Counted from the stretch's first letter, positions 1 through 12,699 are shown. The stretch: DNA of 64,000 nt from Ryuthela nishihirai (GCA_038380435.1 JAWZYU010000001.1:18208001-18272000), one strand, 5' to 3'. Made by a program: numbers and translations. The notes: generated by a model not told the origin, from the sequence alone.

Positions 1-3000
1 TTTGTAATCATTTGATCCTTGTAACATAAGCTATGTATTCACTAAATATGACTTTGATATCTCATCTTTTCTGGTGTTGCACTTTTAATGGCCAGCAGTG
101 TATATTAATCCAGCTTAAATTTTTGTCAATAAAAACACCTAGATATTTTTATTTTATTGCACAGGTGGCCTTTGCTGTTACCTGTGAAAGGGTTTTGGCT
201 TGTTGCCAGCACCAGGAATCCATTTAGGATTCTCACCCAAGAATGCTGCACAGAATTATTGTTTGCATCCATTGCAAACAGGTGTGCATTGACTTGTAGA
301 GAGAACAATGAAGAATATTTTCAGTGGTGAAAATGCATCCGATGCATGTGGCCATTACTTAGAAGTGTGTGCCTACCTTTATGCTACATATATAGGAATT
401 TAATCCCAAACTGCATTTAAAATACAATTATATGAATAGCCTGCCCCCCTCCTTTTTTTTTAAAACTTTTTTTGTGTTTTGTATTTTGTATTCCTACAAT
501 TATTATTATATACCTTATATACACTGCTGGCCATTTAGAAGGTTTGACCCTCAAATCTAACAACAACTGAATTATAACTCCTTTTATTCATTTTAGAAGG
601 TTTGACCTGAAAAAAAAATCCAGAAACAGAGGCCACAGAAAGCATACTAACAGAGAATCCAATATATCGTTCAATAAATGATGAAAAGCTATTATAATAA
701 TTTGTATATATAATACTATACAAATTCATGTTTTTTTTTAATCCTACTAAAAACAAACATTAGGGATTTTAAAATTACTTTACATGCCTTAAGATGGTTA
801 ACCACTCATGGAGCCATCTAGTGAGCTGAGTGCTGTAAACTGCAGGGTTACCACCAACCCAGATAACAACAGACATGAACAAGACCCATTCAAGTTATAA
901 TGTTAATATGGCTCACAGATAGGGAAGTTCTATATCTGTATTATTTCCTTCACTCTGAATTTCCAATTCTAAGCAATCCATTTTGTGTTTATAGTTGGCC
1001 AGAGCTGGAAGAGTCGAGTATAGGTTCAATAAACACACATTTTGCAACACTCTATGACTTTCAGCTCTACAAGAAATTTTTAGATGTGGACTTTGTTATG
1101 TATTCCTTCTGAAAATGATCATCTAGAGTCCTATATATTTCCTCTGGTTGGTTAGCAAGTGTGGCCACAAACAAGCACAGATTAGGGAGTGGAGACACAG
1201 CTGTTAGCAGTAAAGGAGCTAAATCAGAAACATTTTTTTCCTTTCATTAACATTCACCTATTAGGAAAAGGGAAAAAAATACTTACAGTTTGGTGGCAGA
1301 TTTTTGTATGTGTAAAACTAAAAAAAAAGAAACGAAAAAAAACCCTAAAAATTGGATTTTTGATTTTAAACCAAAAAATGGAGTAATTGGCAGCTTTGGC
1401 TAGGGTATAGTGAAAAGATGTCAAATGAATGCACTGTTGTGTTTCAGGTGATAGGGGTGGTTTAAGATGGTTCTGCTGACATCTTGTGATGTGCCAGCAA
1501 TATATTGCATAAGTGGAAAGGTTTAAAAAAGTGGTAGAGTGCTTGTTCGAGGTTAATATTGGCGATTTCCTTTTTGGGATTAGAGATCTGAAGGGATGAT
1601 CAGATTTATGCAGTTTAATTTTGATAAACATCTGGGGTATATCTGGGCACATGGGAGGTGTGCAGGCTTTAATCTAATCCTCAATCTAACAACAACTCAA
1701 TTATAAATACTATCATCTCCCCCATAAAATTTCAACTAAACTACATGGAAAATTTAATTATAAACCTTAAAAAAGTAGAAGTATGCAACACTGATCTGAC
1801 CCCCCCCCCCTCTCCCACCCACCTGGAACTTGTTATTACACAATTCCCAGATTAAGTTATAAGAGCACTGCTATAGGGACCCACATTATATCAACTCCAT
1901 GTTGCCAGGAGTTGATAGCATCTGAAAACATTGGCAAAGCAGACCGATGAAGATGAAATCAATATGTTGGAAATAAATGTCAATGTGAAAAGCAGCAGAT
2001 GATCCTTTTCCACTCATCAAACAGTTACAAGAACATCTCCACTGCGAGTCCCCTATAATAACATGTCATCCTTCATCAAGCATAGAAAAACACCTCCACC
2101 ATGTGACAAACAAATGAACATTACGTACATCAGCAGACAGTGCCTATGACTACCCGGCAATGCTACTGGACTGGCGAACCGCCAACAACTAGAGCACTGC
2201 AGCAACCGAACATAAGTCTCAGTAGCAACTACAGTGAGTGTACCAGCCAAGGATTATTTTCCCATAGTGGTTGATATAACTAAGCCTTTAACACATCAGG
2301 TAAAACGAACTATTACCATTGAATCATTTTAGCATCTCAAGCTGCAACACAGGAGATAACTCTTCTAACAGTGATATTGTGAATTAAATCTTTTTATTTA
2401 TATATTGCTTTTAATAATTATTGAAAAAAAGTAAACTCATAGTTCCAAAAATAATTTTTTTTCAAAATAATGATGCTGATAGTTCTGAAGCATTAATAAC
2501 TTAAAACTTAAATTTGCCTAAAAATAGCTTTAGTTTTAACTTCTCAAGTGTTAGACTGATATATCCATGATAAAGTAATAATTAAACTGAGAATTCCCTC
2601 ATTAATACACTTGGATAACAATTAGCTGGGATTTAAATTGTATAGTTAAAAAAAAAATTTAGATAGAGATTTGCAAACAATTGAACCTTACAACAACCAC
2701 CACATAAATTTCACTAGAAAAAAATTTACAATATTTTTTTTCTATACTCACAGTATTCTTGGTTCAATCAACAGGAGAGAATGGCTGAATTATTAATACC
2801 TGAAACCTAACCAATAATACTAGAATCACAAATAAAATGTTCTATACAATATACTGCTAGCACATAACAAGATGCAAGCACAATATTCTATTACTAGTAT
2901 TATTGATGTAACCAATAATACTAGAATCACAAAAACAGTGTATTTCCACGTTTGGCACATGGTGGAGGTGTTTTTCACAAATAAAAAGCAACTAAAATCA

Positions 3001-3166
3001 CAAATAAAATGTTCTATCATTTTAAAAAAATGTTTTATTAATAGCAATTTCAAAGATGCACACACAATTATGATTTACATTGTGAGTTAATGATTTACAG
3101 ATATTTTATTTTTGTTGGAAGGTAATTTAATAAATGAGTTTCAGATTATTTAAAAGTAAACATTAC
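1..3166. other. Intronic DNA, no gene recognised
   Basis: AT-rich sequence downstream of the last visible DPP8/9 exon. Open frames here are short and resemble no family I know. Small features: a C-run at 1800-1810; a sentence-like direct repeat 'ctaacaacaact-aattataa' near 550-577 and 1679-1706; and the phrase 'accaataatactagaatcac' at about 2811 and 2911, with 'cacaaataaaatgttctat' at about 2828 and 2999. Confidence 0.5.
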
Positions 3167-3248
3167 CCTGTTCATGGCAACAGTATGGGAATAACCAGCA
3201 GACGTTAATCGCAATGGCTCTTCTGACTTATCCAGACTTACAACATAC
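3167..3248 (-). CDS. DPP8/DPP9: DPP8/9 exon 6, last in window
   Basis: 82-nt exon that completes the Leu codon and encodes YVVSLDKSEEPLRLTSAGY then SHTVAMNR. It matches the 'HLYVVSY...RLT-x-x-GYSHS' block of DPP8/9. The acceptor is 'tttatttcag' and the donor 'gtaatg', a weaker but acceptable site. The exon ends on a codon boundary. The next exon (family 'FD-x-F') was not seen below 3167, so the next intron is at least 3.1 kb. Confidence 0.85.
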
Positions 3249-3504
3249 CTGAAATAAATTTTTAATATAATAATATAATAAATCTTTAATAAATTTTTAA
3301 TATATAAATTTTTAATATAATTTCAATTAACTACTCTACATTTTGCTACTCGGCAAAATTGAAAAGTTTACTTGCCCAAAATTTGAATGTGTACTGGTTT
3401 AGAATACCAGTTTCTGTACAAAGTCAAATTTGACTAAATATTTTCAAATTATATGAAATCACTTCATTTTAAATACTTTCTATCTACACCAATACATACA
3501 AACA

Positions 3505-3645
3505 CACAAAAACCTCATGCAGCCACTAACTACAGAAATCCAACCAGACTGTGTAATTTTGTTCTCCAAACACATCTGTCCTCAGCTACAGCTGCCACAT
3601 TTGGCAACTGTAAGCCAATTCTGGCAAAGGCCCTGTTTGACTGTC
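3505..3645 (-). mobile_element. RTE-like LINE fragment, C-terminal end
   Basis: Aligns by eye with the C-terminal part of the RTE-like LINE at 35.6-35.95 kb, read on the minus strand: 'ccaaccagactgtg', 'tgtcctcagctaca' and 'aggccctgtttgac' match the plus-strand antisense copy at 39.5-39.6 kb. The protein equivalent is the D-R-x-A-W-R-x-K-LH-x-LVG-x-L tail. It abuts the Penelope fragment. Confidence 0.65.
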
Positions 3646-3664
3646 AACCAAATCCTACATAGGT

Positions 3665-4318
3665 AGGCTTTCAGTACACTGATGTCATCAAGGATCCTGC
3701 ATCATCTTTTTTGATGAAAACATCTAAATAGGGGATGGCACTGCTATTTTCCTCTTCCTTCATGAAATGCATTGTAGGATAGATATTGTTGGCAGAATTA
3801 ACAAGAGAGTAATTGCTCATTCATGCCATTCCAAATAAAAATATATCGTCCACATAGCAACACCAGAAAACACGTAAAATTGCTGTCGAGTTGAATAATT
3901 TTGTTTTGAGGTCTTGAAGGACAATCTTGGACAGGATGCCTGAAAGGGATGAGCCCATGGGGACCCCCGAGTCCTGCCTGTAGTTTGGTTGCCAAACTGG
4001 AAATAATTGTTTTTGGTGACAAGTTTTAGAGCCTCATGAATGGGTTGATTTCAGGAAGGGGAAAAGTTTTGTGCTTCAATAATTTTTATCCCAAATAACA
4101 TGACATTGTCAAAAACTGGAGTGGATGGGAAAAGAGAGACTATGTCAAGTGTGACTAATTTGCTGCCAGGAGGAATCGACAGATCCTTGAGTCCGTCGAG
4201 AAATTCCATCATTGACTTTATGGAAAATGGGTGATCACAAATGAAGCTGGACAAAAATTTCCACAAATTCTTTTGAACTTGAACTTCATTTTTTGAATAA
4301 ATATACATTTGTTTTTCC
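3665..4318 (-). mobile_element. Penelope-like element, reverse transcriptase fragment
   Basis: The minus strand encodes a broken Penelope-type reverse transcriptase. In order: KLVTLDIVSLFPSTPVFD (fingers/palm D-x-x-S-L-F/Y-P), NNYFQFGN, a G-x-PMG-S-x-LSG-like stretch, and the catalytic palm CYVDDIFLFG near 3857-3840. Several frameshifts and stops separate the blocks, so it is a relic. Penelope-like elements are retroelements related to telomerase RT, usually with a C-terminal GIY-YIG nuclease. That part is missing here, but a matching C-terminal fragment lies at 12.0-12.7 kb in the opposite orientation. Confidence 0.75.
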
Positions 4319-4346
4319 TATAAACAACCCATAAGCTAAGCTTTCC

Positions 4347-4393
4347 TGGTTGTTAGCTCATGGCTGCTTCAGGATGATGATGATGATGATGAT
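4347..4393 (+). repeat. RTE-like 3' end and (GAT)7 tail
   Basis: 'catggctgcttcaggatg' matches the last bases of the RTE-like LINE ('catggctgcttgaggatg' at 35.95 kb) followed by seven perfect GAT units (4373-4393). The family ends in a short GAT repeat, as RTE-clade elements often do. Confidence 0.7.
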
Positions 4394-5051
4394 ATATTAC
4401 CTTGTATGGAGATAACATAAATATACAAATAGAAATTTAAATGTTAACATGTTCACATATACAAATAAAAAAATTCATTCTATTGGAATCCTCAAATATT
4501 ATAATAATTCAAATGCAATATAATTAGCAGCTTCAGGATTTTGACAACATGATTCATCTTTCCATATTATACATAAATTCAATATCTGCAAACTCCATAA
4601 GAAATACTTTAAACTTTTTTTTTTTGAACAAAAAAATATTGCCAGAGAAATTTCTTAATTCAAAAGGTAAACTATTGAACATTTTGGGGCTGAAATACAT
4701 TGAATGCTTATGTACAGTCTCCTTTTTGACTAATGGGACAATATACTGTTTCCCTTCTGGGCACAATTGATGTTCACGTATTTTTTCTTGAAGATAATTG
4801 CTATTTCTATATACATATATCATTAGTTTATACACATAAAGATGTCTTAAAGGATATATACAATGTACATTAGATAACCTATTAATACTTTTTATTACAC
4901 TTTTTATTATTCTGTTTTATATAGCGATTATTTGTTTAAGAATTGTTATATAAGTTCCCCCATACATCAATAGCCCATAATAAAATAAAGACTGAATCCA
5001 GGAATTATATATATAATTAACATAATAAATTAAACTCGCAGCTAGTTTGGA

Positions 5052-5706
5052 TATTATTTAATCATCACAATTGATGAAATTAAATGTATTATATGTATAT
5101 AATATTTTAACTTGTATAGTACAAATCAGTTGTACATTACAAGTTAAAATATTAAAAGTCTCTGAATTCTTTTTATGACTTTTAAGAAGTGTTTATTTTA
5201 GTTAAATAATTTTATTGTTCTAAGCTTTGAGGATGTGCAGAAAATATATTAATATGAACTATCAGTATAACCAGCCAACAATGAGAATATATATTTTTTT
5301 ACTGGTGAGAGAGATAACTAACGGTTGACAAGAACATCGACAACTATATATAAAAATATTATATATCAAGCAGGATTGGTATGCAGCAACAGTAGTGACA
5401 ACACCATCCATGTCAATGGCTTAACAACAGGCTGGAAAAATAACTAAGTATATAACATGCAAGAGACTGAACTGGTAAATATCACTCCTTTTTTCTATCT
5501 TGACCACCTTTACAGGGAAAGGTTGACCTACAAGATATGTACTATCAAATGTACAGAAAATAAGGAATTAATGTAGATTTCATTGAGCAGCAGCCATGCT
5601 GCCATATTATAAGCTAAATACTCTGCATGAATGTTTAAACACTCCTCTAAACTTTTAATATTTTGACTTGTAATGTACAGCTGATAATCGTGACGATTAA
5701 ATAATA
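5052..5706. mobile_element. Non-autonomous TIR element inside J1
   Basis: A 655-bp insertion between two J1 reverse-transcriptase blocks. Its ends are inverted repeats: 'tattatttaatcatcaca' at 5052 and the complement of 'cgtgacgattaaataata' at 5689-5706. These continue inward as 'gtacattacaagttaaaa' (from 5129) versus its complement (to about 5680). Between the two halves of the left end lies an extra palindromic stretch, so about 5100-5155 alone forms a near-perfect hairpin. No coding capacity is seen. A clear target duplication was not found. Confidence 0.65.
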
Positions 5707-7341
5707 ATTACCATCATTTCTGCATCTACCAATTTGTTTAAGTAATAAATTTTCTATATCATTGATCTTAATTTTATTTTAATTTTATCCATATATGGTT
5801 TGAAATTCAATTTATGATCGATTTTTATACCTAAGTAGTCAGTTATATCAACCATTTTGATAGGCTTACAATAACAAGTTAAATCGTGATTGCAGGCATC
5901 ATTATGAATTCTAATATCTAGATCTTCTATAATTCTGCTCTTCAAATTAAAATAAATTAATTTCATTTTATTTAAATTCAAAGTTAATTTATTAATATTA
6001 AACCACGTACAAATATTTTCAATTCACTGTTGATTAATGTTTTTAATTCTATTATATTTTTAGCTCGAAAAGTTACGGCATTATCATCAGCAAAACTGGT
6101 AATTCTCCCTGTTATGTTCATTTGACAAAAATATCAATAACATATCAAAAATAAAGTCAGCACCAGTACAGAACCCTGTGGTACACCATATTTGATCTTT
6201 AATTCAGAACTAATAATACCATTTATTTTAACAACTTGTATTCTGCTTTTTAGATAACTTTTAAATCATGTTAGTAAAATTCCTCTAATGCCAGTATATT
6301 CCATCTTATTCAACAGTATATTACGGGAGATGGTGTCGAATCTTTTTGTATGTCCAAAAGTATTGATAAAGTTTGACAGTTGTTATCTAAGGAGTCATAT
6401 ACTTAGTAAAATCAGTTGTGGCATCCTCCATACTTTTACACTCTCTGAAGCCAAACTGCCTATTGGAAAAAATTATTTTTTAATAAAAAATGGTAAAATT
6501 CTTTTCTTAACCAGCTTTTCGAAAATATTTCCCCAAAAATTGAAATAATAGATATTGGCCTATAATTTGATAACATGTTTTTATTTTCATAAACAGCAAT
6601 GACTGCTTTCTTTAATTCTTCTGGAAAGACACCATTTTGAATTGCCATGTTAAAAATATAAGTTAAGAAGATTACTAATGTACTTTACACATTTCTATAA
6701 TATGGTTGCAGTAAATCCATCTAAACTGGGACTTTTATTTGCCATCCAATTCTAAAATAATATTTTCAATTTCAATTTCACTAAATGGCCACAGAAACAT
6801 AGAACTGTTTGTTGTGGTGCTATGCTCAAATATTATGGCTGTAGTTTCATGTGTTTGACATTTAATAATATTTTCTGCAACTCCAGTAAAATAATGATTA
6901 AATTCATTTTCTATTTTTAATGAATCTCTATCATTATTTTCCTTACTAATATTTAACAATTGTGGTTAACATTTATTCTCTTCTTTCTATCAGTTAGCTT
7001 ATTGATAAATTTCCATTGTATTTTATTATTACCATTACATTTTTGAAACTGTGTTCTGTAGTAATTATTTCTTGAATTTTTTATTTTAGTATTAAGCTGA
7101 TTTCTTATAGTTTTATAATTCATTTCTTATAGTTTTATAATTCATTTCATATACATTATTATGTGGATATCTTTTACATTTCTCATAGTATTTATCTCTT
7201 GTTTCAATAAGGTTTTTAATTTCATCTATTATCTATTTTTTTTTTTGATTTTCTGTTGGGATTTTTAAGTAATATTGCTTGAATTTATTAATTGTTTCAG
7301 AAAACATGTCGATAAATTTCTTGCATGCCAAATTTGTATCA

Positions 7342-8812
7342 CCTGGGTTACTTGACCTTTGGGTCACTTCCAGGTGATACTAGGACCTTTAGGGGCATTT
7401 TTTATACTGCAGACCACTGGGTTACTGTGGGTCACTTTGGGTCTTTTTGGGTCATGTCCATTTTTTGGAGGGGTCACTTCCGGTGTATGTATGTCCACTG
7501 ACATAACCCTTTGGTGCTAGAGGGCACTGATAGAAATATCAGTGAAGCTGGTACATAAATGAATGGAAACTAGTGTGAATAACATGTTTATTTAAAGAAG
7601 GTGCTCAAAGTTGTGCATGGCAACAGCATACATGCATGACAGATTCGAAGGGATTGATTGCCATAAAAGTGGAAAGATTCTCAGAATTTCGCGAACAGTT
7701 GCAGCGGCAACAGAGATTCTTGTAATGACGTCTTCATCTGAGTCAATGATAGTCTCGTACACAAGGTTCTTCATGTGTCCCCAGAGGAAGAAATCTGTAC
7801 ATGTAAAATCAGGCGATCTTGGTGACCAGGCGATGGGTCCACTCCGGCCTATCCATCAGCCCCCAAAAGTGGCATTCAGATAATCCCACACATCATTGCT
7901 GAAATGTGCTGGTGCTCCATCATGTAGAAATCGTCTGCGAATAGCCACAGGAACATCTTCCAGCAGTCCTGGCAATGTTTCTTCAAGAAATACCTGATAA
8001 ATCTGCCCATTGAGTTGGGGAGTCAGCAGCTACCCATCATAAAAACACCCATCAAAATGTCATGGATGATACCCATCCAAATATTGACAGCAAACCGTTT
8101 GTTGATAACCATGTGCCATTGTGGCATGTGAATTTTTGAGCGCTCAAATGTGAGAATTGTGCACATTAAACACACCCTCACATCTGAAAGAAGCTTCAAC
8201 TGAGAAGAGTACTTGAGCCAGAAAATCAGGCTGCACAAACCAGCACATGAATTCCACACAAAGAGTAATCCTGAGGTTGTAATGTCTGGACTCTGACAAT
8301 GAAACAGATGTAATTGCTCCACACGAGGATGTGATCCACACCGAGGCTAAGTGCAACACTCTCCACATGAGGACATGTTTCACACCGAGGCTATGTGCAA
8401 CACTTTCCACATGAGGACATGTTTCACACAGAGGCAATGTGCAACAGCTCGTATGCTTGTGCCTGGATTGTCCTCAATCTGCCGTAGGATTTCTTCTTTC
8501 ATGTCAGAAGTGTGAATGTGCATGGTTCTTTCCTGACCAGTGTCATACATGTTTGCATGGAATGTTAGTTTCTCGCAGTTGCCCACTGCCAAACAGCACC
8601 CTCTAGCCAATTGCAGCGCTGCCAAACAGCACCCTCTAGCCAACTGCAGCGCCGCCAAACAGCGCCCTCTAGCAAATTGCAGTGCCGCCAAACACCGCCC
8701 GCTAGTACTGAAGGGTTACATCAGCAGACATGCATTTATAGATGAAAAAGTTTTGTCTTGATGTTCCCTATCTCTCATTGAAATCTGTACAGAGAGTTTT
8801 GAAACACCCTGT
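7342..8812 (-). mobile_element. Mariner/Tc1-superfamily transposon, decayed
   Basis: Minus-strand frames give the pieces of a mariner-like transposase of the arthropod type. A helix-turn-helix (EEILRQIEDNPGTSIRAVAH) precedes EASFRCEGVFNVHNSHIW, FLHDGAPAHFSNDVWDYL, then SPRSPDFTCTDFFLWG and HMKNLVYETIIDSDEDVI. The second and third acidic motifs are present; the first reads FSVEASF where the family has F-T/S-DE, so one catalytic Asp is gone. The right end carries the typical 'caccctgtata' terminus near 8811. Inverted repeats of 35 bp (27 matches) lie at 7491-7525 and 8697-8731. Left of 7491 the expected outer end is replaced by 'gggtcactt' repeats. It interrupts J1 between endonuclease and linker. 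Confidence 0.78.
8588..8711. repeat. 33-bp minisatellite at the mariner right end
   Basis: The phrase 'gccaaac' starts at 8588, 8621, 8654 and 8687, an exact 33-bp period over about 3.5 units containing 'accctctagccaa'. The unit's 'gccctctag' equals the inner edge of the adjacent TIR, so the array probably arose by duplication of the TIR's inner border. Confidence 0.8.
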
Positions 8813-9283
8813 ATATGTAAAATTATTTTGCTTTTCCTCAGATATGTTACAGTTTTGGCTAATTAAATCAATTTTAATACCAACTGGGTAATGATCAGAC
8901 ATGTCTGAAAATACAACTACTGCTTTGAGATTTATATCAGAATTTCCTTTAAACAATACATGAACCAAACATGAGAAACTGGCCTGTGTACTTCTGGTTA
9001 TTTCAAATACAATTGGAAACTGTATATCGACATCATTAACAAATAGTCATCAACATACTCTTTGTCAATAAATAAATCAATATTTATGTCACCTGAAACA
9101 ATATATTTTTCATATCAAATTTTCCCAATATTCTATCCAATTCTTCAATGAATTGGCATTGAGTGTAAAAATGAGACCTGTACACTGCTAATGTACAAAG
9201 ATTAAAATTATTTAGTATTAAGCACAATGAGCTGTTTCCATCTCTATATCATCATTTATAACTATACAATTCTTAACATATTG

Positions 9284-9795
9284 TTACGACAGATGAACGA
9301 GCAACAGTGACTTCATGACTTAACGTGACTTGAACTTGAACACCTGTGTGTACTTCTACGTGAGATTCAATTTAGCCAAGAATTGGAACTTAGAACAATT
9401 TGGAATAATGAAAAAAAAATAGCAGTGCAGTGCATTAAAGTTGTGAGATCTGAAAGGACGTTCAGATAGTATGAGTCAGTGCGCGTTAAGTGAAAATAAT
9501 TAGTATATTTATTAGTGTGTGCATGGGTGTTTGTTTTCTGTTGTTAGTAATAAAAGTTTAGTGAACTAGCACAGGACGAGAGTTTTTTACGTCTGAAGGT
9601 ATTCAAGTGACATGGTACAAAGTGAAGAGTTAGTATTTTAATAGAACAGACAGAGCTGATATTGTATATTCTGTACAAAAAGGTTAATGACTTATATATG
9701 ATAGTAGTTAATTTGTTTATAAGATACTTCATCCATATTTTTGTAACAATTTGCATTGTATTTGGTTTTAAAATATAGTTATTAATACTCACACT
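9284..9795. mobile_element. Possible solo LTR inserted in J1 endonuclease
   Basis: About 510 bp interrupt the J1 endonuclease between the GGILIYY block and the KNCIVIND block. The insert begins 'tgttacgacagatg', a typical Gypsy-type LTR start, contains 'aataaaag' near 9551, and has no coding frame I recognise. I could not find a convincing 5-bp target duplication or a certain end, so the call is tentative. Confidence 0.35.
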
Positions 9796-11230
9796 AAGTG
9801 CCTATCCATTTTAAAATTCGCAATAATATATTAAGATACCTCCTGATTTGTTGTACTGTCTACATTTATAGATTTTTTTTATACCCACTCAGATTATTTA
9901 AACAAATTTCATCCTCTTTAACCCATATTTCCATTAATATTAATATATCTATTAAGTTGTTATTGTCTACAATTGCTTCAATTTGTTCAAACTTATTTCT
10001 AATGTTGTGTATATTAAGATTTAATATACATAGAGATGGATAATTAGAAAAGGTAAAAAATGATTTTAATCTAAATCTATTAATCATTATTGGCATCACA
10101 TTCAACATCACTTAGCAGCTGAACCATTTTGCTTTAATACATCTCTTAAATTATCGTCATTTCTAATTCTACTTTTTTGGCTGTTTCATTTAAACAAATA
10201 AAGATCTTTACTTTCTTTAACCCATATGAATTTAAAGCCACATGTTTTACCCTCACTTTTTGCTTTATATAATGATTGCTTCAATATAGGAGTCAAATGT
10301 TCATTTAAATATACTTTGGACAATCTTTCATCACTATCAATACAATTAATTTGCAATGAACCATCAATCACATGTATCCTTATTGTTAATTTTATGATTA
10401 TAGGCTTGATCCTATTTTAATTTATTGTCAGAACTGTGTGTTTCACCAATATTATTTCCCTCTTTAATACTAACTCCATTTTTTTTAGCAATTTTATTCA
10501 CAATGTTCATTAGATCTTCATTGTGTTCCTCTGGTATACCCACAATTTCCATATTCTGGCTCCTTGAATACTGTTGTAGATCAGTTAGCTCATCTCTGAT
10601 TTGGCATATTTCTTTCCTCAGAGAGTGATTGTTTTTTTCCAGTTCAGTATTTTTTTTTCTTTAATTCATATATATCTTTAGTAAGTCCAGTAATATTTTT
10701 TATTGCCTCATCTAATCTTTCTGAAGCAAATTCTGCAAACATCTTAATTTCACTGATTGCTAAGGTATCATTCTTCATCTCAGTCACTTGTTGCATCAGC
10801 CATTTTAATTCATCAGATTCTGTTGGTGAGTCATTTGTACTGGTAGATCCTTTGGGCATGTTATTGCCTAGTGGAAATACCGAGTTCACTTTTATATTTC
10901 ATACATTGCCACCGTAATTTTGTGTTTTTACTCATTTTTTGAAAAGTATCTTCGTTGTCAGCACAACTTTAGTGGAAATTGCTGACACACTCATCTGAAC
11001 ATCTCAGCATATCATTATTGTTTTTAATATTACCTTTGCATGTGCACAATTTAATCTATCTATATTCTCAGTTTCTTAGAATTGTGCACAGTAGAATTTT
11101 ACCAGTTCCTATGATGTAATACTACTTTTCAAATTTATCGCTATCAGCACCAATTGTTAAGAACTTAAGTCTTACTTATCATTGCTTCTTTGGAATACAT
11201 CACTAAAGCAGATGATGTCAATAGGCAAGG

Positions 11231-11636
11231 ATGTTAAAAGTTTGGGTTGTTTTACCTCTGAGCGGCACTTTTTTGCACACCATGGGCTAAATGGCCAGGT
11301 CACATGGACCCCGATGGCTCAGAGAAGGTTAGGGGAGGGGACCCACTGGAACAGCTGTTGGGAGACAGATGGTAGCCTCCCGTCAAGGCCATCCAGTGTG
11401 TTCTTTAATGTGCACAGGGTATGGCTCTCCTGCACACGGGCCATGGCTTAACGTTCCATCCGACGGACGGCGGCCTTTCCAAGCCCATCGGTGTCCCCTA
11501 CTGACCGTGGGCAGGACGGGGAATTTTGCGGAGATAAATCTCAATGCTGACCCAGCTGGGACTCGAACCTGGGAACTACAGATTACGAGCCTGGCGCGCT
11601 ACCGACTGAGCCACCCCCGCCCCAAATGTTAAAAGT
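11231..11636 (-). repeat. SINE-A copy with 11-bp target duplication
   Basis: A tRNA-derived SINE of about 384 bp, tRNA promoter on the minus strand. The complement contains A-box-like 'tggctcagtcgg' and B-box 'ggttcgagtcc'. It is flanked by 'atgttaaaagt' at 11231-11241 and 11626-11636. Other copies lie at 18.4, 21.1, 27.7, 28.6 and 42.7 kb. ORFs read through it are artefacts. Confidence 0.85.
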
Positions 11637-11964
11637 AGTTATTTATGATGGCAACGATTTAATGGTCATGCCCAAGAAACAGTCCATAGCTTAAGGAACA
11701 ATTTCCATATTTAAGCCTTCTAATCTTATATACTCACAGATTTGGTATTCTCACTTCGATCCAGGGATGATCAACATAATTGCAATTAACTCTAACACTT
11801 AAAATGCATTGAAATAATAAATTATGTAGACTTTTTAAATGGACAGTTCACTCACCACACATTATTATCTTCAGACACAACCACAGTCATTCAATTCCGA
11901 ATTTCTGAAAGTTGGGGATGATCTTTTGCACACTTTTGCTTACTATACTAGCTGAATGGGGTAA
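11637..11964. other. Unannotated intronic DNA
   Basis: AT-rich, no coding frame, no repeat I recognise. Confidence 0.4.
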
Positions 11965-12640
11965 TTATCTTTGTGCACTCACCGTATCATCAAATGAGCA
12001 GCTGCTTAAAAAAGAAATTTAAAACATCCATTGCTGAATCCTTTGGCTTCCACCCAACAATAGAAAAGCTAATTAATAAATACAGAAATGACAACAGACG
12101 AAATTCGGTTCTCCTCTCAATCATTGACTCCGAACATGCAACCTTTGCCAGACCTATATCTTACATTCCTGTCCTATGCGAATCAGTCCACAAATTACTC
12201 AGACACCAAAAAATCAAAATTGTTTTCAGTCCAGCTTCAAATCTGAAGAAAATTATCAAAAGGAATAGAGACAAATCAGTCTACTTCAAAAATTGGGTGT
12301 ATACAGATTTCCTCTAAATTTTCTGCATAATTTCATTGTGTACTACATTGGAAAAACCATACATTCTCCACAAGAGAGGTTTGCAGAGCATCAAACAGAT
12401 GTTAGCCAAAACAAGCTAATTACAGCTGCTGCCAAGTTAGTAATACAACACACGGCAACCATAGACTGGGAGCACATCACACTCCTTGCACTGCATCAAC
12501 TTTCTACAGAATCACAGTTCACAATGCTATTGAAATAATCACCTTGTCTGTCCCTGCCTGCAACCTAGACCATGGAATCGCCCTTCAGGATATGTGGAAA
12601 GAAGCTCTAAACAGCTCTGAAGTCACCACATAGTGTCACT
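11965..12640 (+). mobile_element. Penelope-like element, C-terminus with GIY-YIG nuclease
   Basis: The plus strand reads KYRNDNRRNSVLLSIIDSE and YIPVLCESVHKLLR, VFSPASNLKKIIK, a typical Penelope connector. The next frame gives GVYRFPLNF and FIVYYIGKT with ERFAEHQTDV, the GIY-YIG core (GVY...YYIG...R...EH). The family uses this single-strand nuclease for integration. A frameshift near 12295 separates linker and nuclease, and stops follow the ATIDWEHITLLALH block. It is a dead fragment, possibly of the same family as the RT piece at 3.7-4.3 kb. Confidence 0.8.
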
Positions 12641-12699
12641 TCACTGAAGATGGAGCACTGACCTTGCTCTGAAAAGATTGAATCTTTCTCCTAAAAACT

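Larger units (their letters stand above)
4400..11180 (-). mobile_element. Jockey/CR1-group LINE 'J1', decayed, with nested insertions
   Basis: Read on the minus strand the parts of a non-LTR retrotransposon appear in order. ORF1 from 10889 has a coiled-coil-rich start and an RSQNMEIVGIPEEHNED-like motif in the next frame. The APE endonuclease follows: LNIHNIRNKFEQIE near 10.0 kb, KCRQYNKSGGILIYY near 9.83 kb, GDINIDL near 9.1 kb, SDMSDHYPVGIKI near 8.9 kb. Then a linker (7.3-6.7 kb) and reverse transcriptase: SNYRPISIISIFGEIF at 6.55 kb, PQGSVL at 6.17 kb, FADDNAVTF at 6.1 kb, YLGIKIDHKLNFKPYM at 5.8 kb. The C-terminus has FNSLPFELRNFSGNIF near 4.65 kb. Many stops and frameshifts show it is dead. 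Insertions at 5052-5706, about 7342-8812 and about 9284-9795 interrupt it. The group is assigned from domain order; the exact clade is uncertain. Confidence 0.82.
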
